Below are positions 1-9,858 of a stretch of 64,000 nt of DNA, piece by piece. The position numbers and the translations under genes are program-made. Location of the stretch: assembly GCA_030544235.1 (NCBI GenBank), contig CM060465.1, positions 34,450,988 through 34,514,987 of the forward strand, read 5' to 3'. How positions within the stretch are numbered: position 1 is the first letter of the stretch; every line of letters starts with the position of its first letter. The notes below the pieces were generated by a model. The model was given only the letters and a program-made list of their open reading frames with translations. It was not told where the DNA came from and searched no databases. The stretch comes from Lepturacanthus savala (Eukaryota; Chordata; Actinopteri; Scombriformes; Trichiuridae).

Positions 1-600
1 ATCCTACATGTATTTTGTGATTACAATGAAGTACTTTAATAGTACTTTTAATTTTGATACTTTAAGTACATTTTGCAGTACTGTGTGATTAAAAGGAAGT
101 AGTATAATCTACTATAATAATATAACACAGTCTGTATAAAGAGTATTGTACTTTTAATACTTTAAGTACAACTTGAAGTACTTTTACTATTAATATACCC
201 AAACATTAAAAATACTCACATGTATATAGTGATTAACAACAAGTCACAGTCTGAATAATAAGTATTTTTACTTTTGATACTTTAAGTACATTTTGAAGTA
301 CTTTTACTTCAGCTTTTAAACACAAGTAATATAATCTAATACGTATATACTTTATGTATAATTGTACTTTTGTATATATAATACTATAATACATTAATAA
401 TATAGTAATGTAGTATAATAATCTAATAATATAATAATATAATAATGAGTACTTTTACTTTTTAATACTCTGTTTCTTATGCACTTTTACTGAAGTAATA
501 TTGTCAATTCAGGACTTTTACTTCTTATTGAGTATTTTTTGGACATCAGCATTTATACTTGTACTTCCAAGTAAAGTATCTGAGTACTTTGACCACATAT
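1..600 (+). repeat. AT-rich dispersed repeat, family R
   Basis: Degenerate units combine TTTAAGTACATTTTG, GTACTTTTACTT and ATGTATATAGTGATTAA. The same vocabulary, with the diagnostic word TTTAGTGATTAAAACAAGTA or close variants, recurs near 4640-4760, 13110-13240, 17150-17272 and 25190-26480. It lies in the intron upstream of the first visible exon. It looks like an old dispersed AT-rich element that also expands locally. Confidence 0.6.
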
Positions 601-762
601 AAATGACATCTAGAATAATAATACACTTTATGTTTGCTCCAGGAAATCCAAACCTTGCTCTAAGAGGATCTTCCATGTGTCTCCATTATTTCTACCCGTT
701 GATTTATGAGCATCCTTCATGTCCTGTTTGCTTCCTTCTCCTCCCTCGTATTTCTGCTCCAG

Positions 763-857
763 GCCAGTTGTTCTCCTCCTGTCGTGAGGTGCAGATGAGG
801 CAGGGCGTGAGGATAGACGGAGAATATTACCTTAAAGTCAAGTCTCGGATCCTACAG
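763..857 (+). CDS. adamts9/adamts20: GON-ADAMTS exon a (start of GON domain)
   Basis: The acceptor is CTCCAG at 757-762 and the donor is CAG|GTGAGT at 855-863. Two bases complete a split codon, then 31 codons read QLFSSCREVQMRQGV and onward through DGEYYLKVKS. SCREV plus DGEY is the usual beginning of the GON domain. The exon ends on a codon boundary. The following intron is only 81 bp. Confidence 0.88.
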
Positions 858-3800
858 GTGAGTATTTACTTCAGGACTCCGCCTGCAGCTTCTCTGCAGC
901 CTCTCATGCCGTTTCTGCGTTTCTGCGTTGTTTTTCAGATTTACTGTGCTGAGATGCAGACGGATTTTCCCAAGGAATACGTGACGCTTCGCAGCGGTCA
1001 GACTGATAACTACTCAGAGGTGTATGGACACAGGTGTGGCTCTGAGATGTGGCTCAGTGGATTTAAAGTAGAACTGTAGAAACAGCAGCAGAGAATTTAG
1101 ACGTTTTCTTCTTAAAAAAATGACTCAAATTGATTCATTGATTATCAAAATAGTTGGACATTAATGTAATGTAACTGTTATATATACACATATACATATA
1201 CAGTACATACACATATATGTACAGTACATATACATGTACAGTACATACATATATAAATATACAGTACATACACATACATGTACAGTACATATACATATAC
1301 AGTACATATGTGTATGTACTGTATATGTATGTGTATGTACTGTACATATACTTGTACAGTACATACACATACATATACAGTACATACACATACATATACA
1401 GTACATACACATACATATACAGTACATATACATGTACAGTACATATGTGTATGTACTGTACATGTATATGTGTATGTACTGTACTGTATATGTATGTGTA
1501 TGTACTGTACATATACTTGTACAGTACATACATATACATATACAATACATACACATACATGTACAGTACATATACATATATATACGGTACATACACATGT
1601 AAATATACAGTACATATACATATACAGTACATACACATACATGTACAGTACATATACATATATGTAGAGTACATACACATATACATGTACAGTACGTACA
1701 CATACATGTACAGTACATACATGTACAGTACATATATATATATGTACAGTACATACACATACAGTACATACACATATACATATACAGTACATATACATAT
1801 ACATATACAGTACATACACATATACATGTACAGTATATACACATATACATATACAGTACATACACATACATATACAGTACATACACATATACATGTACAG
1901 TACATACACATAAAACTACATACATACACAGACTGTTGAGTGAGTATATGTATTATTAACACCTTAAGCTGAGACAGTGTATTTCCTACTGACTCCATCC
2001 TACTTCTACCTGTCCTCTCTCTCCTCAGGTTGCTGAATCCCTTTGAATGTCCGTTTAACGGCAGCAGGAGACAGGACTGTGACTGCAGGAACGACTACTC
2101 TGCTGCAGGATACACGCTGTTCCACAAAGTCCGTGTGGACCTGGTGTCTCTGAGGATAACGAGTGAGTTTAATTACTGAGTGATGACCTGGCGCCGTGTC
2201 TGTCAGACCACACATGTTGTTGTTGTAACCCTCGTCCTCGTAGTGTTTTAACGATGCCTCCTCTCCCTGAACGTGGATTTTTTTCATCCACGTTGAAATT
2301 AAAATAATGACCTTTCAGTGCCGCGTTTCACATCACAAGGAGAAGCTGGGCCCCTCAGCACAAACATGTGAGCGCTGGGATAGAGGAATGCATGCATGCA
2401 CTTAGACAGACATGCTGTAAAGCTGCTGACTGCTGCTGGTGCATAGTTTACCTGTCGCCCCCTCGTGGCCAATTGTTGAAAAATGTGTGCTAAAGTGTCA
2501 TCTTGGAACCAAAACGTGTGATAAAGTGCCCTCTTGGAAGCCAAAATGCAAGCTAAATGCTCTCTAAGAGCCAAAAGGTGTGCAAAGTGCCCTGGTGGGA
2601 GCTAAAAAGCATGTTAAAGTTCCCTCTTCAGAGCCAAATTGTGTTCTTAAGTGCGCTATAGGAGTGAAAACGTGTGCTAAAGTGCCCTCTTGGGAGATAA
2701 AAAGCATGTTAAAATGCCCTCTTAGGAGCCTGTGCCCTCAAAACGTGCAACCAAAACATGCTAAAGTGCCCCCTAGGAGCCAAAAGGTGTGTAAAGTGCC
2801 CTCTTGGGAGCTAAAAAGCATGTTAAAGTGCTGTCTTCTGAGCCAAAATGTGTGCTTAAGTGTGTTATAGGAGTGAAAACATGTGACCTCTAGGAGCCAA
2901 GATGTATGAAAAAGTGCCCTCTAATAGCCAAAAGGTGTGTAAAGTGCCCTCTTGGGAGATAAAAAGCATGTTAAAATGCCCTCTTAGGAGCCAACGTGAT
3001 AACGTGCCCTCAAAGCGTGCAGCCAAAACATGCTAAAGTGCCCTCTAGGAGCCAAAATGTGTGATAAAGTGCCCTCTTGGAATCCAAAATAAAAATAAAA
3101 TAAAGTGCTCTCTAAGAGCCAAAAGGTGTGTGGGACCTAAAAAGCATGTTAAAGTTCCCTCTTCGGAGCCAAATTGTGTTCTTAAGTGCGCTATAGGAGT
3201 GAAAACGTGTGCTAAAGTGCCCTCTTGGAAGCCAAAATGCAAGCTAAATGCTCTCTAAGAGCCAAAAGTGCCGTCTTCTGAGCCAAAATGTGTGTTTAAG
3301 TGTGTTATAGGAGTGAAAACATGTTCTATGGTGACCTCTAGGAGCCAAGATGTATGGTAAAGTGCCCTCTAGGAGGCAAGATGTATAATAAAGTGCCCTC
3401 TAGGAGGAAAACAAGCTTCTAATAGCCAAAAGGTGTGTAAAGTGCCCTCTTGGGAGCTAAAACGCATGTTAAAGTACCCTTAGGAGCCAAAGCATGTGCA
3501 AAAATACCCCCTAGAAGCCAAAATGCATTGCTAAAGATCCCTCAAAGCATGCTAAAGTGCCCTTCTTGGGAGCTAAAAGGCATGTTAAAGTGCCCTCTTG
3601 GAAACCAAAACGTGGGATAAAGTGCCCTCTTGGTAGTCAAACATGTGCTAAAGTGCCATCTAGGAGTCAAAATGTTTGTAAGTGCCCTCTTGGGAGCCAA
3701 AATGGGTGTTAAAGTGCCCTCTAGGAACTTAAATATGTGCTAAACAGCCAAAACATGTGTTAAAGTTCCCTCTTGGGAGCTTAAACTCATGCCCAAATGG

Positions 3801-4088
3801 CATCTAGGAGCCAGAATGTGTGCTGAAGTGCCCTCATGGCAACCAACACACATGCTAAAATGCCCTTTTCAGTGGCGAAGACGCTCTAAATGTGTCCTTT
3901 TTCACCTCTGCCCTTTTAAAAGCTCATGTTCACAAACCACAGCATCACGTCCACATCAACATCACACTCATAGCAGCCAGAAATCACACATTTTAGACAC
4001 AAACACACCATTACACAGCTTCATGTTCATCTGCTCATTACTACAGGCTGCTCCTCCTTCCCTGTTGTGTCCGAATATGTCTTTGATT

Positions 4089-4128
<40 letters not shown>

Positions 4129-4284
4129 GGAGTAGAACCTACGTAGTCCTCTTCTTCTTCTCTGGTTCTGACAGCACATGTTCCCTCCCTTCATCTGCAT
4201 GGTACTCATTTGGCTTTCATGCAGCTTGGAGAGAGCTGAGGGGGGATAATGAGTTCAAGATGGAGGAAAGATTACGAAGAGGCA

Positions 4285-4341
<57 letters not shown>

Positions 4342-5415
4342 CTGTGCGTCCCGCCAACTTCATCATCGTTTTCATACACTCGCTGCTCACGGTTATCATG
4401 TGTGACATTTGTAAAAGGGGGGAAACGGAAAATGTTAAACAGCACCAGGGAAACAGGTTCAGGTTTATTTACTGTATTCAACATGTTGATTAAATATTTT
4501 AAATCAATAACACATCTACTATTACACAGGTTTAATGAATAACACTATAAAATCAGTGATGGAAAGTAACTAAATACATTTATTCAATCACTTATTTTAA
4601 TATTCTTATTGTTGAAATGGTCACTTTTTATTGTCTTTTTAAAAATATCTATGCTATATAAAGTGTATTAGTGTGTTTCTAACTTCAAAATTAAATGTTC
4701 TCACATGTATTTAGTGATTAAAAACAAGTAGTATAATATAATATAACAATATATACACACTTACACAATAGGATTGCAGCTAACAACTATTTTGATAGTT
4801 GATTAATCGATCAATTATTGAAACAATCGATTACAGTTGTTTAGTTCAGTTCAAACTAATATTTAGATATCCAATTTATAACCACTAGATCTAAAAATCT
4901 GTTTATTATTGGTAATAGACGGTTATTGATTAATTGATTAGTTGGTTGGTTCAAGAGATTCAACTTAAAATATCTTTTTTTGTTCACAACCCAAAGATCA
5001 GTTTACTATTATAGAGAGTAAAAAACAGGAAATAATCAGAGAAGAGAAGCTGGAACCAGAGAATTTGGACGTTTTCCTCTTAAAAATGACTCAAATCGAA
5101 TGTGGGGTTCCTCAGGGTTCCGTTCTAGATCCTGTGAAGTTTCAGTCGTCAGTTTACTATTATAGAGACTAAAGAAACCAGGAAATAATCAGAGAAGAGA
5201 AGCTGGAACCAGAGAATTTAGACATTTTCTTCTTTAAAAATGACTCAAATCAATTAATCCATTATCCATTGCAGCTCTTTTTCTGTCCAATCAATATTTA
5301 GACATATTTTCTACTTTAAAATGACTCAAACGATATTAAAATAGTTGGCAACTAATTGATTAATTGATTAATCATTACAGCTTTCACATGAATTCAGGAC
5401 TTTTTATATAGAGTA

Positions 5416-5454
<39 letters not shown>

Positions 5455-8400
5455 TACAATAAATCTCTTTATTGTGTAAGAAGCAAAGCACAAAACAGCT
5501 GAATAACGTAGTAACTTAGATTAACTGGACGCGGGTTTGAATCCAAACTGTGAGGAGCTTTTTGCAAACAAGGAACCATCTGGCAACGTGACGGTGGAGT
5601 GACATCGACCCTGAGATGGAATTCAACAGCATAAACTGTACTTAGTGATGTCCTGTGTGATTATTTACCTTAGAGCAGCTGTCTTTACTCGCTGTTTACT
5701 TCTGCCGCTGCTCATTCTGACTCCAGATCCGTATCTTTGCTGTTTTAACAGTCACGGACCTCCAGTTTTCCCATACTCTGCTTGGTCGACCCGTGCCCTT
5801 TGCTACAGCCGGAGACTGTTACAGTGCAGCCAAGTGTCCGCAGGTTGGTGAATCTCTGTTCAAATGGGAATTAATGGGAATTAATCCAAGATTTACTAAA
5901 CTGAAGGAACTTAAATATAACTGGGGAAAATATATTGTGGCATAAACTTTGCTAAAACAACCAGATTTAAAGGGATCACAGCAAGAGGTGCTTTACCTTT
6001 TATGTTGGAAACTTTCCATGGGAATTAATGGGAATAAATGGGAATGAATCCAAAATGTACAAAAGTGAAGGTTAGCCCTTAACAAAAATTAAATTAGGGA
6101 AAATATATTGTTGCATAATCTTTGCTAAAATAACCAAATTTAAAGGTATAGTTCAACCTTTCTTGCCTATTGTCTGTAACTTTCCATGGGAATTAATGGG
6201 AATAAATGGGATTTAATCTAAAATTTACAGAATTGAAGGTTGACCCTTAACAAGGAACTTTTAATAGACTTGGTGGTAAATATATCGTCGCATAATCTTG
6301 GCTAAAATAACCAGATTTAAAGGGATAGTTCAATATTTTTGAAAATTCATCCATTGTCATTATGGCAATAGGTGCTTTACCTTTTATGTTGGAAACTTTC
6401 CATGGGAATTAACAGTAATATATGGGAATTAATGGGAATAAATGGGAATTAATCCAAAAATTACAAAAATTGGGCTTAAATTAAGTTGGGAAAAATATAT
6501 TGTAGCATAATCTTTGCTAAAATAACCAGATTTAAAGGGATAGTTCAACATTTTGGAAATTGCCTATCATCGGAAACTTTCCATTGGAATTAATGGGAAT
6601 AAATGGGAATGAACCCAAAATTTACAAAATTGTAGGTTGGCCCTTAACAAGGAACTTAAATAGAGTTGGGGGGAAAATATATTGTGCTGAAAACAACCAG
6701 ATTTAAAGGGATAGTTCAGCATTTTTAAAAAATAAAAAATTTGGAAATAAATCCAAAATTGAAGGTTGGTCCTTAACAAGGAACTTTTAATAGACTTGGG
6801 GAAAATATATTGTTGCATTATCTTGGCTAAAATAACCAGATTTAAAGGGATAGTTCAATATTTTTGAAAATGATTCCCATAGTAGGTGCTTCACCTTTTA
6901 TGTTGTAAACTTTCCATGGGAATTACCAGTAATATATGGGAAACAAGTACAACAGAAATAAATAACAAAATTTACCAAATTAAACATTGACCCTTAACAA
7001 AAAATGTGGAAATATTTTGATTTAAAGGGATAGTTCAACCTTTTGTAAATTGCCCATCCGTCTGTAACTTTCCATGGGAATTAATGGGAATAAATGGGAA
7101 TGAACCCAAAATTTACAAAATTGTAGGTTGGCCCTTAACAAGGAACTTAAATAGAGTTGGGGAAATATATATTGTGCTGAACACAACCAGATTTAAAGGG
7201 ATAGTTCAACATTTTTGAAAATTCGTCCCTCGTCATGATGCCAATAGATGCTTTACCTTTTATATTGGAAACTTTCCATGGGAATTAACAGTAATATATG
7301 GGAATTCATGGGAATAAATCCAGAATTTCCAAAAATTGAAGGATGGCCCTTAATAAGGAACTTAAAGTGCTGAAAACAACCAGATTTAAAGGGATAGTTC
7401 AGCATTTTTGACAGCAAGAGGTGCTTTACCTTTTATATTGGAAACTTCCCATGGGAATTAACAGTAATATATGGGAATTCATGGGAATAAACAGGAATAA
7501 ATCCAGAATTTCCAAAAAATTGAAGGTTGGCCCTTAACAAGGAACTTAAAGTGCTGAAAACAACCAGATTTAAAGGGATAGTTCAACATTTTTGAAAATT
7601 CTCAACGATTCCCATAGTCACAGCAATACCTAGCTTTACCTTTTTTCTTGGAAACTTGGCGATTTTCTTCCTATAATTTACTGGATCTGCTTCAAATAAG
7701 CCTTTGAGTAGTTCACAGTATTCCATTACTCTGTTGGAGATGCTCATCAGCTCACTGTACTCCATCTATAGCTTGTTTCTAAGCTACAAATCTTCTGTAG
7801 CTTTGCTCTTTCTCGACATTCCTGGTTAAGTAACCGCTCAGAAATCAACTCTGGTGTGTTCTCAGGGCCAGTTCAGCATTAATCTGATTGGCACTGGCCT
7901 CAAAGTGTCTGAGGCCACTAAATGGACGTCTCAGGGCAACTACGTCTCCATCAAAGTCCACAGATCTGAGGTAAGAAACCTCAGATTTCTACAAGTTCGT
8001 TGGTCTTTTTCATTAGATGACACTCTGTGACTTCACATGTTGTTTTTAAAGGTTATGTAACTTCCTGAACAGCTGGCGACTGTAGGATTAGAAAGAAATC
8101 AGGAGTAAACAGCACATTCGTTGACACTATTTTCAGCCAATTAGTGAAAAGAATTAAAGGTCCCACATCGTAAAAAGTGGGATTTTAATATATTTTTAAT
8201 TATAAGAAGGTCAACGTGTTAAAAATGGATATAAATACTGTTCCATTAGAAAGAAGCTTGATGTAAAACTATATTTAGAGGAATTTTGCATGATACTGAT
8301 GATACTGATCTGATGCTACTGTTGAATGAATGAACTGGTCAGTTCAGCTCATCCAGGGCTGTGATTGGTCAGTTCAGCTCCTCCAGGGCTGTGATTGGTC

Positions 8401-9122
8401 AGTTCAGCTCCTCCAGGGCTGTGATTGGTCAGTTCAGCTCCTCCAGGGCTGTGATTGGTCAGTTCAGCTCATCCGGGGCTGTGATTGGTCAGTTCAGCTC
8501 CTCCAGGGCTGTGATTGGTCAGTTCAGCTCATCCAGGGCTGTGATTGGCTGAGATTAAAGTCAAAATTGAGACTTTTTTTTCAGAACTAAAAAAAAATAA
8601 AGTCAATTTAGGGGTAAATTTTGACTCTGATTCTGACTTTTTCTGGAACAAATAAAATTTTACCCCTTAATTTATTTTATTTTCTCAGTTCACCCAATAC
8701 TCTTCCATACAAAAATGGCTTATTCATGAGTTTTAATATCTTTTTGACAACAATACAACACACAGACGAATAAATTATATGAAAATCCAAAGCCAAAAGC
8801 TGCTCGTAGCACCAGTTCATTCTTGGTTTTGTTCTTTCTGTGGATAATAAGAAGCATATTGATTTATATTGTGAATGTATTTCACTAGGCTGTAATTGTG
8901 CTTTGTGTCGGGCCTTCTCATTTTCCATGTTGTATTTCTGTCTGATTCACTAAAGAGGAATCCCCACTGACATTTATGAAGAAGTTGCCCTTTAGCCCAC
9001 TCTTTCCTCTCTCGTTTGTCCCGAACCCGTAGGACGGAACGAGAATCTACGGTCGCTGCGGTGGTTTCTGTGGGAAGTGCATTCCCCAGGCTCACAATGG
9101 CCTCCTCCTTCAAGTCCAGTGA
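763..9122 (+). CDS. adamts9/adamts20: 3' end of a GON-ADAMTS metalloprotease gene (ADAMTS9 or ADAMTS20), six exons, complete GON domain
   Basis: Six exons (763-857, 939-1033, 2029-2162, 5752-5843, 7866-7970, 9033-9122) splice in consistent phase into about 202 residues plus TGA. The protein matches the GON domain that ends ADAMTS9, ADAMTS20 and nematode GON-1: SCREVQM, IYCAEMQ, ECPFNGSRRQDCDCR, PFATAGDCYSAAKCPQ, GQFSINLIGTG, CGGFCGKC. Ten cysteines are present. These are secreted or cell-surface zinc proteases that cut matrix proteoglycans such as versican, and the GON domain has been linked to ER-to-Golgi transport. The catalytic, disintegrin and thrombospondin parts must lie upstream of the window. 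The reading frame is intact, so this looks like a working gene. From memory of the family I lean slightly to ADAMTS20 because of IYCAEMQ, but I cannot separate the two paralogues without an alignment. Confidence 0.9.
939..1033 (+). CDS. adamts9/adamts20: GON-ADAMTS exon b
   Basis: The acceptor is TTTTTCAG at 931-938. The exon reads IYCAEMQTDFPKEYVTL and continues to NYSEVYGH, a hallmark block of the GON domain. It ends with two bases (AG) of an arginine codon before GTGTGG, which the next exon completes. Confidence 0.92.
1080..1165 (+). mobile_element. fragment of the ATCGATTA-type foldback element
   Basis: The block AGAGAATTTAGACGTTTTC, then AAATGACTCAAATTGATT and ATCAAAATAGTTGGACA is the right-hand part of the element seen at 4775-5395 and 23465-24215. 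Only the 3' side is present here. Confidence 0.55.
1170..1925. repeat. GTACAGTACATA(CA) minisatellite with internal strand flips
   Basis: About 750 bp of CAGTACATACACATA and CAGTACATATACATGTA units fill the intron between exons b and c. At about 1306-1350 and 1445-1512 the units run in the opposite sense (TATGTGTATGTACTG), producing perfect local palindromes. Open frames on both strands here are by-products of the repeat. Confidence 0.9.
2029..2162 (+). CDS. adamts9/adamts20: GON-ADAMTS exon c
   Basis: The acceptor CTCCTCAG ends at 2028 and the donor is A|GTGAGT at 2162-2168. The translation holds NPFECPFNGSRRQDCDCR, then AAGYTLFHKVRVDL, giving three GON-domain cysteines. Entry and exit phases agree with its neighbours. 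The intron before it (1034-2028) holds the flipping GTAC minisatellite. Confidence 0.93.
2456..3993 (+). mobile_element. satellite-bearing element A (31-bp units in gene intron)
   Basis: An array of degenerate roughly 31-bp units (AAGTGCCCTCTAGGAGCC, then a variable ACATGTGCT) fills about 2480-3870. It is flanked by a left edge (CGCCCCCTCGTGGCC then AATTGTTGAAAAATG, 2456-2485) and a right edge (AGTGGCGAAGAC, a T-rich stretch, CTGCCCTT, CCACA, 3871-3993). Both edges recur around the array at 20158-21418, so array and edges look like one dispersed unit. It lies in the intron between exons c and d. Confidence 0.6.
4092..4127. repeat. (GT)18 microsatellite
   Basis: Perfect dinucleotide run in the intron between exons c and d. 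Confidence 0.97.
4287..4340. repeat. (GT)27 microsatellite
   Basis: Perfect dinucleotide run; cysteine/valine and threonine/histidine open frames over it are artefacts. Confidence 0.97.
4640..4760 (+). repeat. family R fragment
   Basis: ATGTATTTAGTGATTAAAAA plus CAAGTAGTATAATATA links this short piece to the AT-rich repeats at 1-600 and 25190-26480. Confidence 0.5.
4775..5395 (+). mobile_element. ATCGATTA-type foldback (MITE-like) element, internally duplicated
   Basis: The ends are ATTGCAGCTAACAACTATTT on the left and GATTAATCATTACAGCT on the right, with several ATTAATCGAT motifs inside each end. The body has TCCACAACCCAAAGATC-like sequence, AAACCAGGAAATAATCAGAG and AATGACTCAAAT. The body is present twice, joined by a short reverse-transcriptase-like piece at 5101-5133. 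I recognise the pattern as a common teleost non-autonomous repeat but cannot name the family. It lies in the intron between exons c and d. Confidence 0.65.
5101..5133 (+). pseudogene. reverse-transcriptase motif scrap (CGVPQGSVLDP)
   Basis: Eleven codons read CGVPQGSVLDP, very close to the GVPQGSVLGP motif of non-LTR (LINE) reverse transcriptases. No further RT sequence follows; VKF and then the foldback body come next. The same piece sits at 23654-23686 and 23807-23839 in the same setting. Confidence 0.5.
5417..5451. repeat. (TA)n microsatellite
   Basis: Perfect TA run of about 17 repeats, 300 bp upstream of exon d. Confidence 0.97.
5752..5843 (+). CDS. adamts9/adamts20: GON-ADAMTS exon d
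   Basis: The acceptor is TTTTAACAG ending at 5751 and the donor is CAG|GTTGGT at 5841. After two bases that finish a split codon it reads TDLQFSHTLLGRP then VPFATAGDCYSAAKCPQ, which is close to invariant in the family. The true reading frame differs from the longest open frame here. Confidence 0.92.
5860..7610 (+). repeat. degenerate tandem array, about ten units of 145-220 bp, in the intron between exons d and e
   Basis: Two landmarks alternate through the whole stretch: AACTTTCCATGGGAATTA with GGGAATAAATGGGAAT, and CAGATTTAAAGGGATAGTTC. The second occurs near 5965, 6137, 6311, 6529, 6692, 6838, 7019, 7189, 7381 and 7566, so the period varies between about 145 and 220 bp. Units differ by indels and partial loss, which suggests an old array. 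It makes up nearly all of this intron. Confidence 0.85.
7866..7970 (+). CDS. adamts9/adamts20: GON-ADAMTS exon e
   Basis: The acceptor TTCTCAG ends at 7865 and the donor GTAAGA starts at 7971. Exactly 35 codons read GQFSINLIGTGLKVSEATKW and onward to SIKVHRSE. Both ends are phase 0. Confidence 0.92.
8341..8550 (+). repeat. seven 30-bp units, each with an inverted CCAAT box
   Basis: Seven head-to-tail 30-bp copies of AGTTCAGCTCCTCCAGGGCT plus GTGATTGGTC differ by only a few bases, so the array is young. It lies in the last intron, between exons e and f. Because 30 is a multiple of three it reads as a repeating peptide, but no splice signals frame it. GATTGG is a CCAAT box on the other strand in every unit. 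Confidence 0.93.
9033..9122 (+). CDS. adamts9/adamts20: GON-ADAMTS last coding exon with stop
   Basis: The acceptor CCCGTAG ends at 9032. The exon reads DGTRIYGRCGGFCGKCIPQ and ends GLLLQVQ followed by TGA at 9120-9122. The tail after CGKC is as long as I recall for human ADAMTS9, which supports TGA as the real stop. A GTGAGT overlapping the stop (9119-9124) could act as a donor but is not needed. Confidence 0.88.
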   Translation, partial: DGTRIYGRCGGFCGKCIPQAHNGLLLQVQ

Positions 9123-9640
9123 GTGCCAGCCAGAGACCAAAACCCCCTAAATCAACCTGAGGAACCCGCAATAATCCTGATTTGTTGGACCCCATAGTCG
9201 TATAAGAGCGTTTAAATGTAATAACATTGCCGGTTCAGTTCCCAAATGGCAGCTAAAGCAGACAAAACTGTGCAGTGCTATGGGGCCAATGTCAGGTCCT
9301 GCATCCAAACTGCTAACTCTAAACAGGAGCCCACCAACAGTGTTACAATGCAATCAAATACGTCTTTTTTTCCACTCTAATGCATTTTTACTATCATACA
9401 AAGGGATATAACACTTCACAGCAACTACAGATACAGCAGAAAAGGAGGATGTTTCTCTCAAATGAAGTAATTTCCAGAATCGTATCATGAGATGTCTGGA
9501 ATTAGTCATATTTACAGGTGCACTGTAAACCAGTAGTTGCTAATCCTGTTGACTTCAAATGAAACAAATACTGTGTTTTAATAGTCATTGCAAGACGTTT
9601 GCATGATATGTAAGGGACGGTTGTGCTTTTTTAAATGTCC
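9123..9640 (+). other. probable 3' untranslated region, length uncertain
   Basis: Non-repetitive sequence directly follows the TGA. I see no AATAAA in this part. The first canonical AATAAA run I find is in an A-rich tract at about 10518-10540, so the transcript may run up to 1.4 kb past the stop, through the foldback at 9686-9858. Confidence 0.4.
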
Positions 9641-9685
9641 ACCATTAAGCTAATACAGAAAAATAAGAACTTATATCCATGAATA

Positions 9686-9858
9686 TGAAGCTGGTTAGCC
9701 TAGCTTAGCACAAAGACTGGAAACGGGGAAAAAACTAGCTTAGATCTGTCTTAAGACAGGACGCAACACCTATTTTGATTAGCATGACTAATTAGCATGT
9801 TATTACCCATGTTTTCAGTCTAATGCTAAGCTAAGCTAAGATAACCGGCTGCTCTTCA
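9686..9858. mobile_element. short foldback element with GCTTAGC ends
   Basis: TGAAGCTGGTTAGCCTAGCT at 9686 pairs with the inverted copy ending near 9858 (GCTAAGCTAAG, then ATAACCGGCTGC). Between them lie CAAAGACTGGAAAC and an ACTAGCTTAG motif. The arrangement is typical of a teleost MITE-like repeat; the family name is not recognised. Confidence 0.6.

Noticed and set aside
603..1079. 158-codon open frame over exons a and b
   Set aside because: It reads through the 81-bp intron out of frame. Only the 763-857 part is in the real frame; exon b is read separately after splicing.
1135..1998. Long tyrosine/cysteine/valine-rich open frames on both strands
   Set aside because: They are translations of the GTACATA minisatellite in several frames at once, inside an ADAMTS intron.
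3789..4493. 234-codon open frame
   Set aside because: It spans satellite edge and two (GT)n runs, giving cysteine/valine tracts. No domain is seen.
8330..8590. Repeat protein WSVQLLQGCD
   Set aside because: The 30-bp tandem array is divisible by three, so it stays open by chance. It is intronic with no splice framing.
9119..9124. Alternative donor GTGAGT overlapping the ADAMTS stop codon
   Set aside because: The tail ending at TGA already has the expected family length, and no further GON-like exon is seen downstream.
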